NCBI RefSeq assembly: GCF_900099775.1
Contig: NZ_FMTM01000009.1
Span: forward strand, 62,001-126,000
Source of the DNA: Rhizobium mongolense subsp. loessense
GTDB lineage: Bacteria > Pseudomonadota > Alphaproteobacteria > Rhizobiales > Rhizobiaceae
Length of the DNA: 64,000 nucleotides
Reading direction: 5' to 3'
Shown: positions 24,203 to 32,822 of the stretch, piece by piece
How positions within the stretch are numbered: the stretch's first letter is position 1
Layout of the letters: each line of letters begins with the position of its first letter
The notes under the pieces: generated by a model
The model's input: only the letters and a program-made list of their open reading frames with translations
What the model was told of the DNA's origin: nothing
Database searches by the model: none
Position numbers and translations under genes: made by a program

Positions 24203-26104
24203 ATGCGTGTACGTGCAAACTTCATAAAATCGGCATTGGTGACGACTGCGGTATCTTTGTCATTGGCGGGAGGAGTTACTGCCAACGACGAGGTCCAAAA
24301 ATTGATCTCCGATTCCAAAAACTGGGCGATTCCGACCGGTGACTATGCCAATACCCGGTTTTCGAAATTGAACCAGATCAACAAGGACAATGTGAAGAAC
24401 CTCCAGGTCAAATGGACATTCTCGACCGGCGTGCTACGCGGTCATGAAGGTGGACCTCTGGTGATCGGCGACGTGATGTATGTCCATGCGCCGTTCCCAA
24501 ATACCGTTTATGCTCTCGATCTCAACAATGACGGCAAGATCCTCTGGAAGTATGAGCCCAAGCAGGATCCGAACGTCATCCCGATCATGTGCTGCGACAC
24601 GGTCAATCGTGGCGTTGCCTATGGCGATGGCAAAGTCATCCTCTACCAGGCCGACACGACAGTCGTTGCGCTCGACGCCAAGACCGGCAAGGTCGTGTGG
24701 TCGGCGAAGAACGGCGAGGATACGGCCGGCGGCAAGGGAGAGAGCGGAACGAGCGCACCCATGGTCTTCAAGGACAAGGTGCTGATCGGCATATCGGGCG
24801 GCGAGTTCGGTGTGCGTGGCCATGTGACCGCCTATAATCTGAAGGACGGTTCGGTTGCCTGGAAGGCATATTCGACCGGTCCTGACGCGGAAACCTTGAT
24901 GGATGGGGAAAAGACCACTCATCTCGGCAAGCCGGTCGGCAAGGATTCTGGCGTCAGCAGCTGGGAAGGCGAGCAGTGGAAGCAGGGTGGCGGAACGACC
25001 TGGGGCTGGTATGCCTTCGATCCGAAGCTCAACCTGGTTTACTACGGCACCGGCAACCCGTCGACCTGGAACCCGGTTCAGCGACCGGGCGACAATAAAT
25101 GGTCGATGACCATATTCGCACGTGATGCGGATACAGGCATGGCCAAGTGGGTCTACCAGATGACCCCGCATGACGAATGGGACTTCGATGGCGTCAACGA
25201 GATGATCCTCGTCGACGGCATGGACATCAGCGGCCAGAAACGCGACGTGCTGGTGCACTTCGACCGCAACGGCTTCGCCTATACGATGGATCGCGCAAAC
25301 GGCGAGTTGCTCGTTGCCAAGAAATACGATCCGGCCGTCAACTGGGCGACGGAAGTCGTCATGGATCCGAAGAGCAAGGAGTATGGCCGCCCGCAGGTGG
25401 TTGCCCAGTACTCGACGCAGCAGAACGGTGAGGACACCAATACGACGGGCGTCTGCCCGGCCGCACTTGGAACGAAAGACCAGCAGCCGGCCACTTACTC
25501 GCCGAAGACCGGGTTGTTCTACGTGCCGACCAACCATGTCTGCATGGACTACGAGCCTTACCAGGTCAGCTATACCGCCGGTCAGCCCTATGTGGGGGCA
25601 ACGGTATCGATGTACCCGGCTCCCAACAGCCATGGCGGCATGGGCAACTTCATCGCCTGGGACGCCGCCAAGGGTGAGATCGTCTGGTCGAAGCCCGAGC
25701 AGTTCTCTGTGTGGTCGGGTGCACTGTCGACTGATGGCGACGTCATCTTCTACGGTACGCTGGAAGGCTACATCAAGGCTGTCGATAAGGACGGTAAGGA
25801 ACTCTACAAGTTCAAGACCCCGTCCGGCATTATCGGCAACATCAACACCTTCGAGCATAAGGGCAAGCAGTATATTGCCGTGCTATCGGGTGTTGGCGGT
25901 TGGGCCGGCATCGGACTTGCCGGTGGTCTTTTGGGTGCGGAAGGTGCTGCAGCTTGGCAGCAGGCCGTTGCCGGTCAGAAGGCTCCGACCGAGGAAGACA
26001 AGTCGATCTCGACGGCAGGTCTCGGCGCTGTCGGCGGCTATGCCGCTCTTGCCGACTACACGACGTTGGGCGGTCAGCTCACCGTCTTCGGTCTCCCGGA
26101 TTGA
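24203..26104 (+). CDS. xoxF: Lanthanide-type PQQ methanol dehydrogenase XoxF
   Basis: XoxF oxidises methanol in the periplasm with PQQ and a lanthanide. The 633-residue protein has a signal peptide (cleavage after about residue 27, before NDEVQKL), an eight-bladed PQQ propeller, and the vicinal disulfide C130-C131 in MCCDTVNRG. The catalytic Asp is D327 in HDEWDFDGVNE; D329, two residues later, is the extra Asp that separates lanthanide XoxF from calcium MxaF, which has Ala there. The GGTTWGWYAFDP and PSTWNPVQRPGDNKW stretches agree with XoxF5-type enzymes (clade from memory). It starts at 24203 and is followed by xoxG and xoxJ; no mxaF or mxaI is in the window. Confidence 0.95.
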   Translation: MRVRANFIKSALVTTAVSLSLAGGVTANDEVQKLISDSKNWAIPTGDYANTRFSKLNQINKDNVKNLQVKWTFSTGVLRGHEGGPLVIGDVMYVHAPFPNTVYALDLNNDGKILWKYEPKQDPNVIPIMCCDTVNRGVAYGDGKVILYQADTTVVALDAKTGKVVWSAKNGEDTAGGKGESGTSAPMVFKDKVLIGISGGEFGVRGHVTAYNLKDGSVAWKAYSTGPDAETLMDGEKTTHLGKPVGKDSGVSSWEGEQWKQGGGTTWGWYAFDPKLNLVYYGTGNPSTWNPVQRPGDNKWSMTIFARDADTGMAKWVYQMTPHDEWDFDGVNEMILVDGMDISGQKRDVLVHFDRNGFAYTMDRANGELLVAKKYDPAVNWATEVVMDPKSKEYGRPQVVAQYSTQQNGEDTNTTGVCPAALGTKDQQPATYSPKTGLFYVPTNHVCMDYEPYQVSYTAGQPYVGATVSMYPAPNSHGGMGNFIAWDAAKGEIVWSKPEQFSVWSGALSTDGDVIFYGTLEGYIKAVDKDGKELYKFKTPSGIIGNINTFEHKGKQYIAVLSGVGGWAGIGLAGGLLGAEGAAAWQQAVAGQKAPTEEDKSISTAGLGAVGGYAALADYTTLGGQLTVFGLPD

Positions 26105-26158
26105 TCTGCGGGAACCCATAGCACGCCGACCTCCTGGTCGAGGCGGCTGGTAGAGAAG

Positions 26159-26198
26159 CGAGGGCCCGGAAGTCCGGGATTTCCCCGACGGGCCCTCG
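26159..26198 (+). other. Hairpin between xoxF and xoxG
   Basis: CGAGGGCCCG pairs perfectly with CGGGCCCTCG around a 20-base loop. There is no T-run, so it may be an mRNA-stabilising or partially terminating stem that keeps xoxF transcript levels above those of xoxG and xoxJ. Confidence 0.65.
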
Positions 26199-26284
26199 AA
26201 TTCGCCACGCAAACCACAACTCTCCTGTCAACGCCGCATCGCGACAGCAAGGCTGTATTGGTGGCGAATGAGAAAGAGGTCCGA

Positions 26285-26803
26285 ATGTCAGTGCGCAAAA
26301 CAGTCTTAGTGCTTGCGATGTCTTTTATAGGTTCCAGCGTCATCCTTGCTGCCGACGACAAGCAGAAAGCCGCAGCCGTCAGCGATCAGGATGGCAAATA
26401 TGTCGATGCGGAAGGCAATCCAACATTCAAGATCCAGGATGACGGGACGGTCGACTGGTATACCTTCAGCGGCTACCGGCGCTATCATTCCGACTGTCAT
26501 GTCTGCCATGGACCCGACGGCGTCGGCTCCAGTTATGCGCCTGCGCTCGCCAACACCATGAAAAACATGGACTACGGAACCTTCCTGTCGATCGTTGCGG
26601 AAGGCCGCAAGAATGTCGGCGGCGGCAAGGAAAACGTCATGCCGGCGTTCGGCGAAAACAAGAACGTCTACTGCTACCTCGACGACATCTACGTCTATCT
26701 GCGCGCGCGGGCCGTCGGCGACGCGCCGCGCGGTCGTCCGCCCAAGAAGGCCGACAAGCCGCAAGCGGCGAAAGACCACGAAAAATCCTGTATGGGGAGC
26801 TGA
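26285..26803 (+). CDS. xoxG: Cytochrome c(L)-type electron acceptor of XoxF
   Basis: XoxG is the periplasmic cytochrome that takes electrons from XoxF. The 172-residue product has a signal peptide (residues 5-21, ending ILAAD) and a single haem site C71-H-V-C74-H75 in YHSDCHVCHGPDG, as in the family; M119 in NVMPAFGENK is a probable axial ligand. The ATG at 26285 follows AAAGAGGTCCGA. It lies 180 bp after xoxF, with a strong hairpin between them, and 4 bp before xoxJ. The Lys/Pro-rich tail ends with a Cys near the C-terminus (KSCMGS). Confidence 0.9.
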   Translation: MSVRKTVLVLAMSFIGSSVILAADDKQKAAAVSDQDGKYVDAEGNPTFKIQDDGTVDWYTFSGYRRYHSDCHVCHGPDGVGSSYAPALANTMKNMDYGTFLSIVAEGRKNVGGGKENVMPAFGENKNVYCYLDDIYVYLRARAVGDAPRGRPPKKADKPQAAKDHEKSCMGS

Positions 26804-26807
26804 TCCA

Positions 26808-27665
26808 ATGTCGCCAGGCAAATTGTGCGGTCGTCATATTCTGCCTGTGGTCGCGGTGATTGCCGCGATCCCGACCGCGGTATTTGCGCAAGGTGCCGGG
26901 ATCGGCGCGGCGGGCGAACTGGTCGATCCGGACGTGCTGCGCGTTTGTGCCGATCCCTCAAACATGCCGTTTACGGATGAAAGCGGCGAAGGCTTCGAAA
27001 ACAAACTGGCTGAACTCGTGGCGGCCAAAACCCAACGCAAATCGGTCTCCTATACCTGGTATCCGATGGCGACCGGCTTTGTCCGCAATACGCTGAGAGC
27101 CAACCGGTGCGATGTCATCATGGGTTATGCCCAAGGCGACGAACTGGTGCAGAACACCAACGCCTATTACCGATCCACCTATGTCATGATCTTCAAGAAG
27201 AGTAGCGGTCTGGAAGGCCTGGAAAGCCTCGAGGATCCCAAAATGGCCGACAAGCGGATCGGGATCGTCGCGGGAACGCCGCCGAGCGCCAACCTGGCAA
27301 GGGCCAAGCTGATGCGCAACGCGAAGCCCTACCCGTTGATGGTGGATACGCGCTCGACGCCGTCCATGGCCGAGGTCATGTTGAAGGATCTCGAAAAGGA
27401 CGTCATCGACGTCGCTATCCTCTGGGGACCGATGGCCGGCTATTACGTCAGGGAGATTAATCCGGACCTTGTCGTGGTGCCGCTTCTCAAAGAAAAGGCC
27501 GGTCGTATGTCCTATCGCATCACCATGGGCGTGCGTCCGTCCGATCAGGAGTGGAAACGGACGCTGAACAAGGTGATCCGGGAGAATCAATCGGAAATAA
27601 ACCGGATTCTGCTGCAATATCAGGTCCCGCTCATCGACGAAGCCGGTAACCAGATCAAGGGCTAG
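26808..27665 (+). CDS. xoxJ: Periplasmic solute-binding-like protein XoxJ
   Basis: XoxJ (MxaJ family) is a periplasmic binding-protein-fold factor needed for XoxF activity, probably for assembly or activation. The 285-residue protein has a signal peptide (residues 10-26, cleavage near VFAQGAG) and the family opening VLRVCADPSNMPFTDESGEGFENKLAEL. Later it shows YYRSTYVMIFKKSSGL and VDVAILWGPMAGYY-like IDVAILWGPMAGYYV near residue 210. The ATG at 26808 follows GGGGAGCTGATCCA. The frame is open upstream to 26595, but this overlaps xoxG. Confidence 0.9.
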   Translation: MSPGKLCGRHILPVVAVIAAIPTAVFAQGAGIGAAGELVDPDVLRVCADPSNMPFTDESGEGFENKLAELVAAKTQRKSVSYTWYPMATGFVRNTLRANRCDVIMGYAQGDELVQNTNAYYRSTYVMIFKKSSGLEGLESLEDPKMADKRIGIVAGTPPSANLARAKLMRNAKPYPLMVDTRSTPSMAEVMLKDLEKDVIDVAILWGPMAGYYVREINPDLVVVPLLKEKAGRMSYRITMGVRPSDQEWKRTLNKVIRENQSEINRILLQYQVPLIDEAGNQIKG

Positions 27666-27798
27666 CAGCGACGGCATTCGGATTTTCTCCACAATGGCGG
27701 ATACGAATGTCGTTGAGATTTCAGAGCTTGCGCCGAAGGCGCACGATGCCGGGAGGAGATCAATGGTTGATCTCGGGCAGAGTAAAGAGGAGAAGCTT

Positions 27799-27894
27799 AT
27801 GAAGAAAAGCTGGAAGAAGCCGACGACATGCGTCGTGTGCGTCGGAATGGAAATGTCACGTTACCGTTCCGCCGAACTCAAGGCTAAGAAATAA
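27799..27894 (+). CDS. pqqA: PQQ precursor peptide PqqA
   Basis: PqqA is the ribosomal peptide whose Glu and Tyr are cross-linked to form PQQ. The 31-residue peptide has E18 and Y22 in VGMEMSRYRSAEL, the invariant ExxxY spacing, within a typical short Lys-rich frame. The ATG at 27799 follows AAAGAGGAGAAGCTT. A longer in-frame start at 27694 would add 35 residues but lacks a ribosome binding site. It lies 133 bp after xoxJ and 66 bp before pqqB, first in the pqqABCDE run. Confidence 0.92.
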   Translation: MKKSWKKPTTCVVCVGMEMSRYRSAELKAKK

Positions 27895-27960
27895 GCGCAT
27901 CTACCGCTCCATGCGGCTTGTCTGCGTGGAGCGGCTGCCGTCGGAAGGAAGCACCATCAC

Positions 27961-28899
27961 ATGCGGCTGAAGATCCTCGGCTCCGCGGCAGGAGGCGGAT
28001 TCCCACAATGGAACTGCAACTATCGGCTGAGTCGTGCCGTGCGCAACGGTGAAGGCGGGTTTCGGCGACGGACCCAATCGAGTCTTGGCGTATCCGCTGA
28101 TGGCAAGGACTGGATTGTCTTCAACGCATCCCCCGACATTCGCGAACAGATTGCCGCCGCTCCTGAGTTGCAGCCGATGGAGGAGGGTCCCTTGCGGGCC
28201 TCGCCCATCCAGGCTGTTGTCCTGACCAATGCCGATGTCGACCATATAGCCGGATTGTTGAGCCTGCGCGAGCGGCATCGTTTTGTCATTTATGCAACCG
28301 CCAGGGTACTTCGAGTGATCGAGGAAAACAGCATTTTCAATGTTCTCGACAGGCAACTGGTCGAGCGCCGGGAACTTTTCCTCAACGTGCCGACTCCCCT
28401 TGCGGACTGGCAGGGCAAGCCGACGTCCATCGCGGTCGAAGCCTTTCCGGTCCCGGGCAAGATTGCGCTGTTTCTTGAAGATGCGGGCCGGGCGCAGGAG
28501 GGGTTCGGCACGGAAGAGGGCGATACAGTAGGGGTGCGCATTGTTCAGGAGGGCTGTCATTCCTCCACGTTGTATATTCCTGGTTGTGCGAGCGTCGACG
28601 CCGACCTGAAAAAGAAGATTGCCGCAGCGTCGTGTCTGCTGTTCGACGGTACGGTCTACACGGATGATGAGATGCTAAGTGCCGGCGTCGGGACCAAGAC
28701 CGGTCGGCGCATGGGACATATGCACATCGCCGGCTCTAACGGCTCCATGGCCCTGCTTGCCGATGTCGCGCCAACGCGCCGCGTCTATGTTCATATCAAT
28801 AATACCAATCCGATCCTCGATGAGCGCTCTCTTGAAGCAGCAGCTGTGAGGGCAGGGGGATGGGAGATCGGCTACGACGGGATGGAGATCGACATATGA
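27961..28899 (+). CDS. pqqB: PQQ biosynthesis protein PqqB
   Basis: PqqB is a metallo-beta-lactamase-fold oxygenase thought to hydroxylate the tyrosine of the PQQ intermediate. The 312-residue protein shows LGSAAGGGFPQWNCNYRLSR at the N-terminus, LTNADVDHIAGLLSLRE near residue 88 (a family variant of the lactamase metal motif), and GHMHIAGSNGSMALLADV near residue 253. The start is the ATG at 27961. The stop overlaps the pqqC start (ATGA). Confidence 0.93.
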   Translation: MRLKILGSAAGGGFPQWNCNYRLSRAVRNGEGGFRRRTQSSLGVSADGKDWIVFNASPDIREQIAAAPELQPMEEGPLRASPIQAVVLTNADVDHIAGLLSLRERHRFVIYATARVLRVIEENSIFNVLDRQLVERRELFLNVPTPLADWQGKPTSIAVEAFPVPGKIALFLEDAGRAQEGFGTEEGDTVGVRIVQEGCHSSTLYIPGCASVDADLKKKIAAASCLLFDGTVYTDDEMLSAGVGTKTGRRMGHMHIAGSNGSMALLADVAPTRRVYVHINNTNPILDERSLEAAAVRAGGWEIGYDGMEIDI

Positions 28900-29651
28900 G
28901 CGAGTTTGCAGACGCGGCGCGAAACGGATTGACGCCCGCCGCACTCGAAGCAACCCTGCGTCAGGTGGGAGAGGAGCGATACCACGACAAGCACCCCTTC
29001 CATCACCGAATGATGGCAGGCGCATTGACCAAGGCCGAGCTTCAGGCATGGGCGCTCAACCGCTACTGCTATCAGGCCATGATCCCGCGCAAGGACGCGA
29101 TGATTGTCAGCCGCGCGGAGGACCCTGAGTTGCGCGCGGAATGGCGCCGAAGGATCGAAGATCATGATGGGGTAACCGGTTGGGATGGCGGCATCGCTCG
29201 CTGGCTCAAGCTGGCAAGCGGGCTGGGCCTTAACGAGGAACTGGTGAAGAGCGAGCGCCGCGCTCTGCCCGCGACCCGCTTTGCCGTGGGAGCTTATCTG
29301 TCCTTCTGCACCAATCGCAGCCTTTTGGAAGCCGTCGCCTCGTCCCTGACGGAATTGTTCGCCCCTGTGATCATCGGCGAGCGCGTTCCGGCCATGCTGG
29401 CAAAATACAGCTACGTGACCGAAGATATCCTGGCCTATTTCACCCCGAGGCTGAAGCAGGCGCCACGTGATTCTGACTTTGCCCTCGCCTATGTCCTTGC
29501 GCATGCGACGGAGCCGGAAAAGCAGCAGGACGTCATAAATGCCCTTATTTTCAAATGCGATATCTTGTGGGCAATGCTCGATGCACTCGACTATGCCTAT
29601 CGAGACGGCGGCAACATTCCGCCGGGCGCTTTCGTGCCGGAGGCAAGATGA
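28896..29651 (+). CDS. pqqC: Pyrroloquinoline-quinone synthase PqqC
   Basis: PqqC catalyses the final eight-electron, cofactor-free oxidation to PQQ. The 251-residue all-helical protein shows RYHDKHPFHHRMMAGALTK near residue 28, ALNRYCYQAMIPRKDA near residue 50, RIEDHDG near residue 85 and residues of the active site in SLTELFAP near residue 150. The ATG at 28896 overlaps the pqqB stop, and the frame is open upstream only within pqqB. The stop overlaps pqqD. Confidence 0.93.
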   Translation: MSEFADAARNGLTPAALEATLRQVGEERYHDKHPFHHRMMAGALTKAELQAWALNRYCYQAMIPRKDAMIVSRAEDPELRAEWRRRIEDHDGVTGWDGGIARWLKLASGLGLNEELVKSERRALPATRFAVGAYLSFCTNRSLLEAVASSLTELFAPVIIGERVPAMLAKYSYVTEDILAYFTPRLKQAPRDSDFALAYVLAHATEPEKQQDVINALIFKCDILWAMLDALDYAYRDGGNIPPGAFVPEAR

Positions 29652-29944
29652 TGCAGACCCGCCAGCGGACCGTTTTGTCCGCACAGTCAAAGCCGCATCT
29701 GAAGCGTCACGTCCGGCTGCAGTTTGATCCGGTGCGCAGCGCCTTCGCGGTCTTGTCGCCGGAAAAGGTTTTCTGGCCGGATGAGGTCAGTCTTGATATC
29801 CTGAGACTGTGCGATGGCCAGCGCACGGTGGCGCAAATCGTCGACGAGCTTGCCGGACAATACGATGCGCCTCGCAAAGACATTGCACCCGATGTCGAAG
29901 AATTCCTGCAGGAATGGTCCGACAGATTTCTGGTGACGCTATGA
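29648..29944 (+). CDS. pqqD: PqqA-binding chaperone PqqD
   Basis: PqqD is a RiPP recognition element that presents PqqA to PqqE. The 98-residue product has PHLKRHVRLQFDPVRSAFAVL, then EVSLDILRLCDGQRTVAQIVDELAGQY, the typical winged-helix-like core. ATG codons at 29648 and 29651 both follow the pqqC stop; the first overlaps it (ATGA). The stop overlaps pqqE by 4 bp. Confidence 0.92.
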   Translation: MMQTRQRTVLSAQSKPHLKRHVRLQFDPVRSAFAVLSPEKVFWPDEVSLDILRLCDGQRTVAQIVDELAGQYDAPRKDIAPDVEEFLQEWSDRFLVTL

Positions 29945-31047
29945 ATGAAAGACTTGTGCCGCCAATCAGCATGCTGGCCGAGCTTACGCATCGCTGTCCC
30001 CTGCAATGCGTCTACTGTTCCAACCCGCTCGAATTGTTGAAAGCGGACAGGGAGCTTTCGACAGACGCATGGCTGGCTCTCTTCGAAGAGGCAGCCGATC
30101 TTGGTGTCCTGCAGGTTCATCTGTCCGGTGGAGAGCCGACCGTTCGCTCGGATCTCGAACAGCTTGTAGGCTGTCTGACCAGACGTGGCGTTTACACCAA
30201 TCTCATTACGGCAGGGGTCGGGATACCGGAAGGGCGGCTCGAGGCGCTGCAGGAGGCGGGTCTCGATCATGTGCAGTTGAGCATTCAGGGTGCAAACGCG
30301 CCGACGACCGAGAAAATCGGCAATCACCGTGGCGCCCACGAGAAGAAGCTTGAGACTGCAAGGCGGGTCGTGGAGCTCGGCCTGCCGCTGACGATCAATG
30401 CTCCGATCCATCGCCACAACATAGAGGAAGTGCCGGCTTTCATCGAACTTGCACTTTCGCTTGGGGCAGAGAGATTGGAGATCGCCAATGTGCAGTACGG
30501 AGGCTGGGCTCTTCTTAACCGCAATGCCCTCATGCCCGATCGCGCCGCGGTTGAGCGCCAGGTGGAGATCGTCGAAGAAGCCCAGTCGCGGCTGCAGGGG
30601 ATCCTCGCGATCGACTTCGTCGCTCCCGATTATTTCGCGGTCTATCCGAAGCCCTGTATGGGCGGTTGGGCGCGTGATGCGTTCATGATCGCCCCGGATG
30701 GCACGGCACTTCCCTGCCATGCGGCTGCCACCATCTCGTCCCTGCATTTCGAACGGTTCGGAGACTGGAGCCTGACGGATATCTGGATCGATTCTCCGGC
30801 TTTCAATGCATTTCGCGGCGACGAGTGGATGCTGGAACCTTGCAGGAGCTGCGAGCGGCGCGACATCGATTGGGGCGGATGCAGATGCCAGGCAATGGCA
30901 ATTGCGGGCGATGCCGCAGCGACGGATCCCGCTTGCGTCAAGTCACCCCTTCATAGCCGTATGGCAATGCTGATCAGCCAAGCCAATTCCGTTCCTTCAT
31001 CCAGCGCCGATAATTTCCAGTATCGCCGCATCGGACGGACTTGGTAG
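29941..31047 (+). CDS. pqqE: Radical SAM enzyme PqqE
   Basis: PqqE forms the carbon-carbon bond between Glu and Tyr of PqqA, using S-adenosylmethionine. The 368-residue protein has the radical SAM cluster C19-PLQ-C23-VY-C26 in THRCPLQCVYCSNPL and a C-terminal SPASM region with CMGGWARDAF, LPCHAA and CRSCERRDIDWGGCRCQ for the auxiliary clusters. The ATG at 29941 overlaps the pqqD stop; the frame is open upstream inside pqqD only. No pqqF protease gene follows. Confidence 0.95.
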   Translation: MNERLVPPISMLAELTHRCPLQCVYCSNPLELLKADRELSTDAWLALFEEAADLGVLQVHLSGGEPTVRSDLEQLVGCLTRRGVYTNLITAGVGIPEGRLEALQEAGLDHVQLSIQGANAPTTEKIGNHRGAHEKKLETARRVVELGLPLTINAPIHRHNIEEVPAFIELALSLGAERLEIANVQYGGWALLNRNALMPDRAAVERQVEIVEEAQSRLQGILAIDFVAPDYFAVYPKPCMGGWARDAFMIAPDGTALPCHAAATISSLHFERFGDWSLTDIWIDSPAFNAFRGDEWMLEPCRSCERRDIDWGGCRCQAMAIAGDAAATDPACVKSPLHSRMAMLISQANSVPSSSADNFQYRRIGRTW

Positions 31048-31187
31048 CCGTGCCGGGTTAATCATCATTCGCGTGCCGGAGCCGCCACGACCGCCGATCC
31101 TACGGGTCGCAGGATCTAGCCTTGAGGATTTCGTTGCTGTGCCGGCTACGGCAGTCCCGTGAGGATTTGGCTGCTGGTCCTCCTGCA

Positions 31188-32252
31188 CTAGCCCATCGCA
31201 TGGCGAATGGTTTTCGACAATCGTAGCAGGAAGGCAGGTCTCGAAGAGGCGACAAGCTTCCACGACAAGAGCGCCTTTGCCATGCGCCGGGGAAGTAGGC
31301 CGACGGAGAGAAACCAGGCCGCCAGGACGGCACGGCGTCTGAGCGAGACATTCATTTCCAGGCTCGCCACGGCACCTGCAGCACCGAGAGTGAGCCTTGA
31401 ATCATCGGGAACGGGATGCCGTTGGCGGTCTATGCAAAGCGATGCCAAGCGCTCTTCGAGATGCACCGTATCATGAAGACTGACATTCGGCGGCACCGTC
31501 AAGCCGACATCGGCGGCCTGATCGGACAAGGCCTCCATCCGGCGGAAGTCGTGCTCCACCCGCCAGCGTGCCCGCTGGCCGAGTTTTTCTGCAAAGACGG
31601 AATGATTGGCGCCATGCATGCGGTAGGCGCCAAGGCAGGAATCGATCGACGTCACCTTTCCGTGGAGAGGCGCGACAGTGACCAGATATCCGTCCGCCCC
31701 CTGGCGAAAGTCCATCTCGGGGATAGGCATGATCGCCTCCAAAGCCGAACGCCTGAAGGCCAGCCCGCTTGTCACGGTGGTTTGATAGCGTCCCTTCTGC
31801 AACAGCTGGGGGGTGACATCACCTGAATCGAAGGGGAACTCCTGAGGTGGAAACACGTCCTTGACGCGTTGGCGCTCGTCGACAATGTGCAATCTGAATT
31901 GCGCCTGGGCGGTATCACCGTCGCAAGCCTCGATTATCTCCGATACGGCGTTCGGATAAAGATAGTCGTCGGCGTCGAGAAACAGAACGGTCTGGCCTCG
32001 GCTGACCGCAAATCCTGTGTTGAACGCAGCCGCATGACCGCCATTGCGCTCTCTTAAGAGGGCTGTGATCCTGGACCCATATGCCCCAATCACACAAGCG
32101 CTGTCGTCAGCCGATGCATCGTCTACGACGATGACCTCTACGTTGTCATGGCTTTGTTCCAGCGCGCTATCGATGCAGCGCTTTAAGAAGCGCGCGTAGT
32201 TGTAGTTCGCAATGATGATCGAAACTGAAACGTCATCTTGGATGGAATGCAT
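31188..32252 (-). CDS. Family 2 glycosyltransferase
   Basis: The 354-residue protein has a GT-A domain at residues 8-220: VSIIIANYNYARFLKRCIDSA, VIVVDDASAD and the metal-binding DxD as LFLDADDYLYP near residue 93. The remaining 130 residues are helical with a hydrophobic, Arg-flanked stretch (LRRRAVLAAWFLSVGLLPRR) that may attach it to the membrane. The sugar donor and acceptor cannot be inferred. It faces away from mctS and is the only carbohydrate-synthesis gene here, so it probably belongs to a surface-polysaccharide function unrelated to the methanol island. The ATG at 32252 is preferred by the conserved N-terminus. Confidence 0.85.
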   Translation of the reverse strand: MHSIQDDVSVSIIIANYNYARFLKRCIDSALEQSHDNVEVIVVDDASADDSACVIGAYGSRITALLRERNGGHAAAFNTGFAVSRGQTVLFLDADDYLYPNAVSEIIEACDGDTAQAQFRLHIVDERQRVKDVFPPQEFPFDSGDVTPQLLQKGRYQTTVTSGLAFRRSALEAIMPIPEMDFRQGADGYLVTVAPLHGKVTSIDSCLGAYRMHGANHSVFAEKLGQRARWRVEHDFRRMEALSDQAADVGLTVPPNVSLHDTVHLEERLASLCIDRQRHPVPDDSRLTLGAAGAVASLEMNVSLRRRAVLAAWFLSVGLLPRRMAKALLSWKLVASSRPAFLLRLSKTIRHAMG

Positions 32253-32822
32253 CGCATTGAACCTCGCACTTCTGCTTTGGTCGCGGCGAACCTTCTCATT
32301 CAGGTCCTGATGGTAATGTCCGTCTGGGCAAGAACGGCTTTAAAGCTGAAAAAAGCCGCTACACTGACACGCCGGCTACGCAGCCGGCGAAGATCTTGTT
32401 TGATCAGTCTGTGCGCACCCCAGCCTGCGCAGCTTTATGGCTTTTGAAAGACCATAACGATGAAAGCTCCGTCACGCAGGAGAAGAGCGACTGCCCTGGC
32501 TGGCGTTTGCAGGATAGGTCACTGCACCGGCGCCTGGTGCTGCGTCAACGCTTTGCGGAATTCGTCGACCGCCAATTCGAATGCGCGGCCGGCCGCTTGG
32601 TCGTTTTCAATCCGCGTGAGGCAGCCTGTAACTTTCGCAAGCAATAGGTCGAAGTCGATGGGTTTCGTCAGACAGTTCGCCGCACCTCTCGAGGGCCCCA
32701 AAGCCGCCGCGCGTGACGCCGCTTGCCGAGACGTTTGCAAGTCGGGCGAAGCTTGAGCTATCCGTCGATGTCGTTTCATATATAAGCTTGCCCGCGTGAC
32801 AAAGGCGGCAGGGAGGCGGCCT
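32253..32822. other. Intergenic stretch between glycosyltransferase and mctS, with a gene relic
   Basis: About 570 bp divides the two divergent genes. The first half shows no gene. The second half holds a relic of a response-regulator gene on the reverse strand (listed separately), and the mctS promoter must lie in its last 100 bp. Confidence 0.5.
32519..32720 (-). pseudogene. Response-regulator receiver-domain remnant
   Basis: On the reverse strand, a stretch reads GAANCLTKPIDFDLLLAKVTGCL followed by a short tail and a stop at 32519. LTKPIDFDLLLAKV is the typical beta5-alpha5 end of a receiver domain (conserved Lys-Pro). The upstream part is not recognisable: neither the frame nor the neighbouring frames give a phospho-acceptor Asp region. 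So the N-terminal 90 or so residues are missing or scrambled. It is probably a decayed gene, possibly related to the adjacent mctSR pair. Confidence 0.5.

Noticed and set aside
24434..25858. Long reverse-strand open frame across xoxF
   Set aside because: Antisense shadow of a gene with clear XoxF motifs and no own start context.
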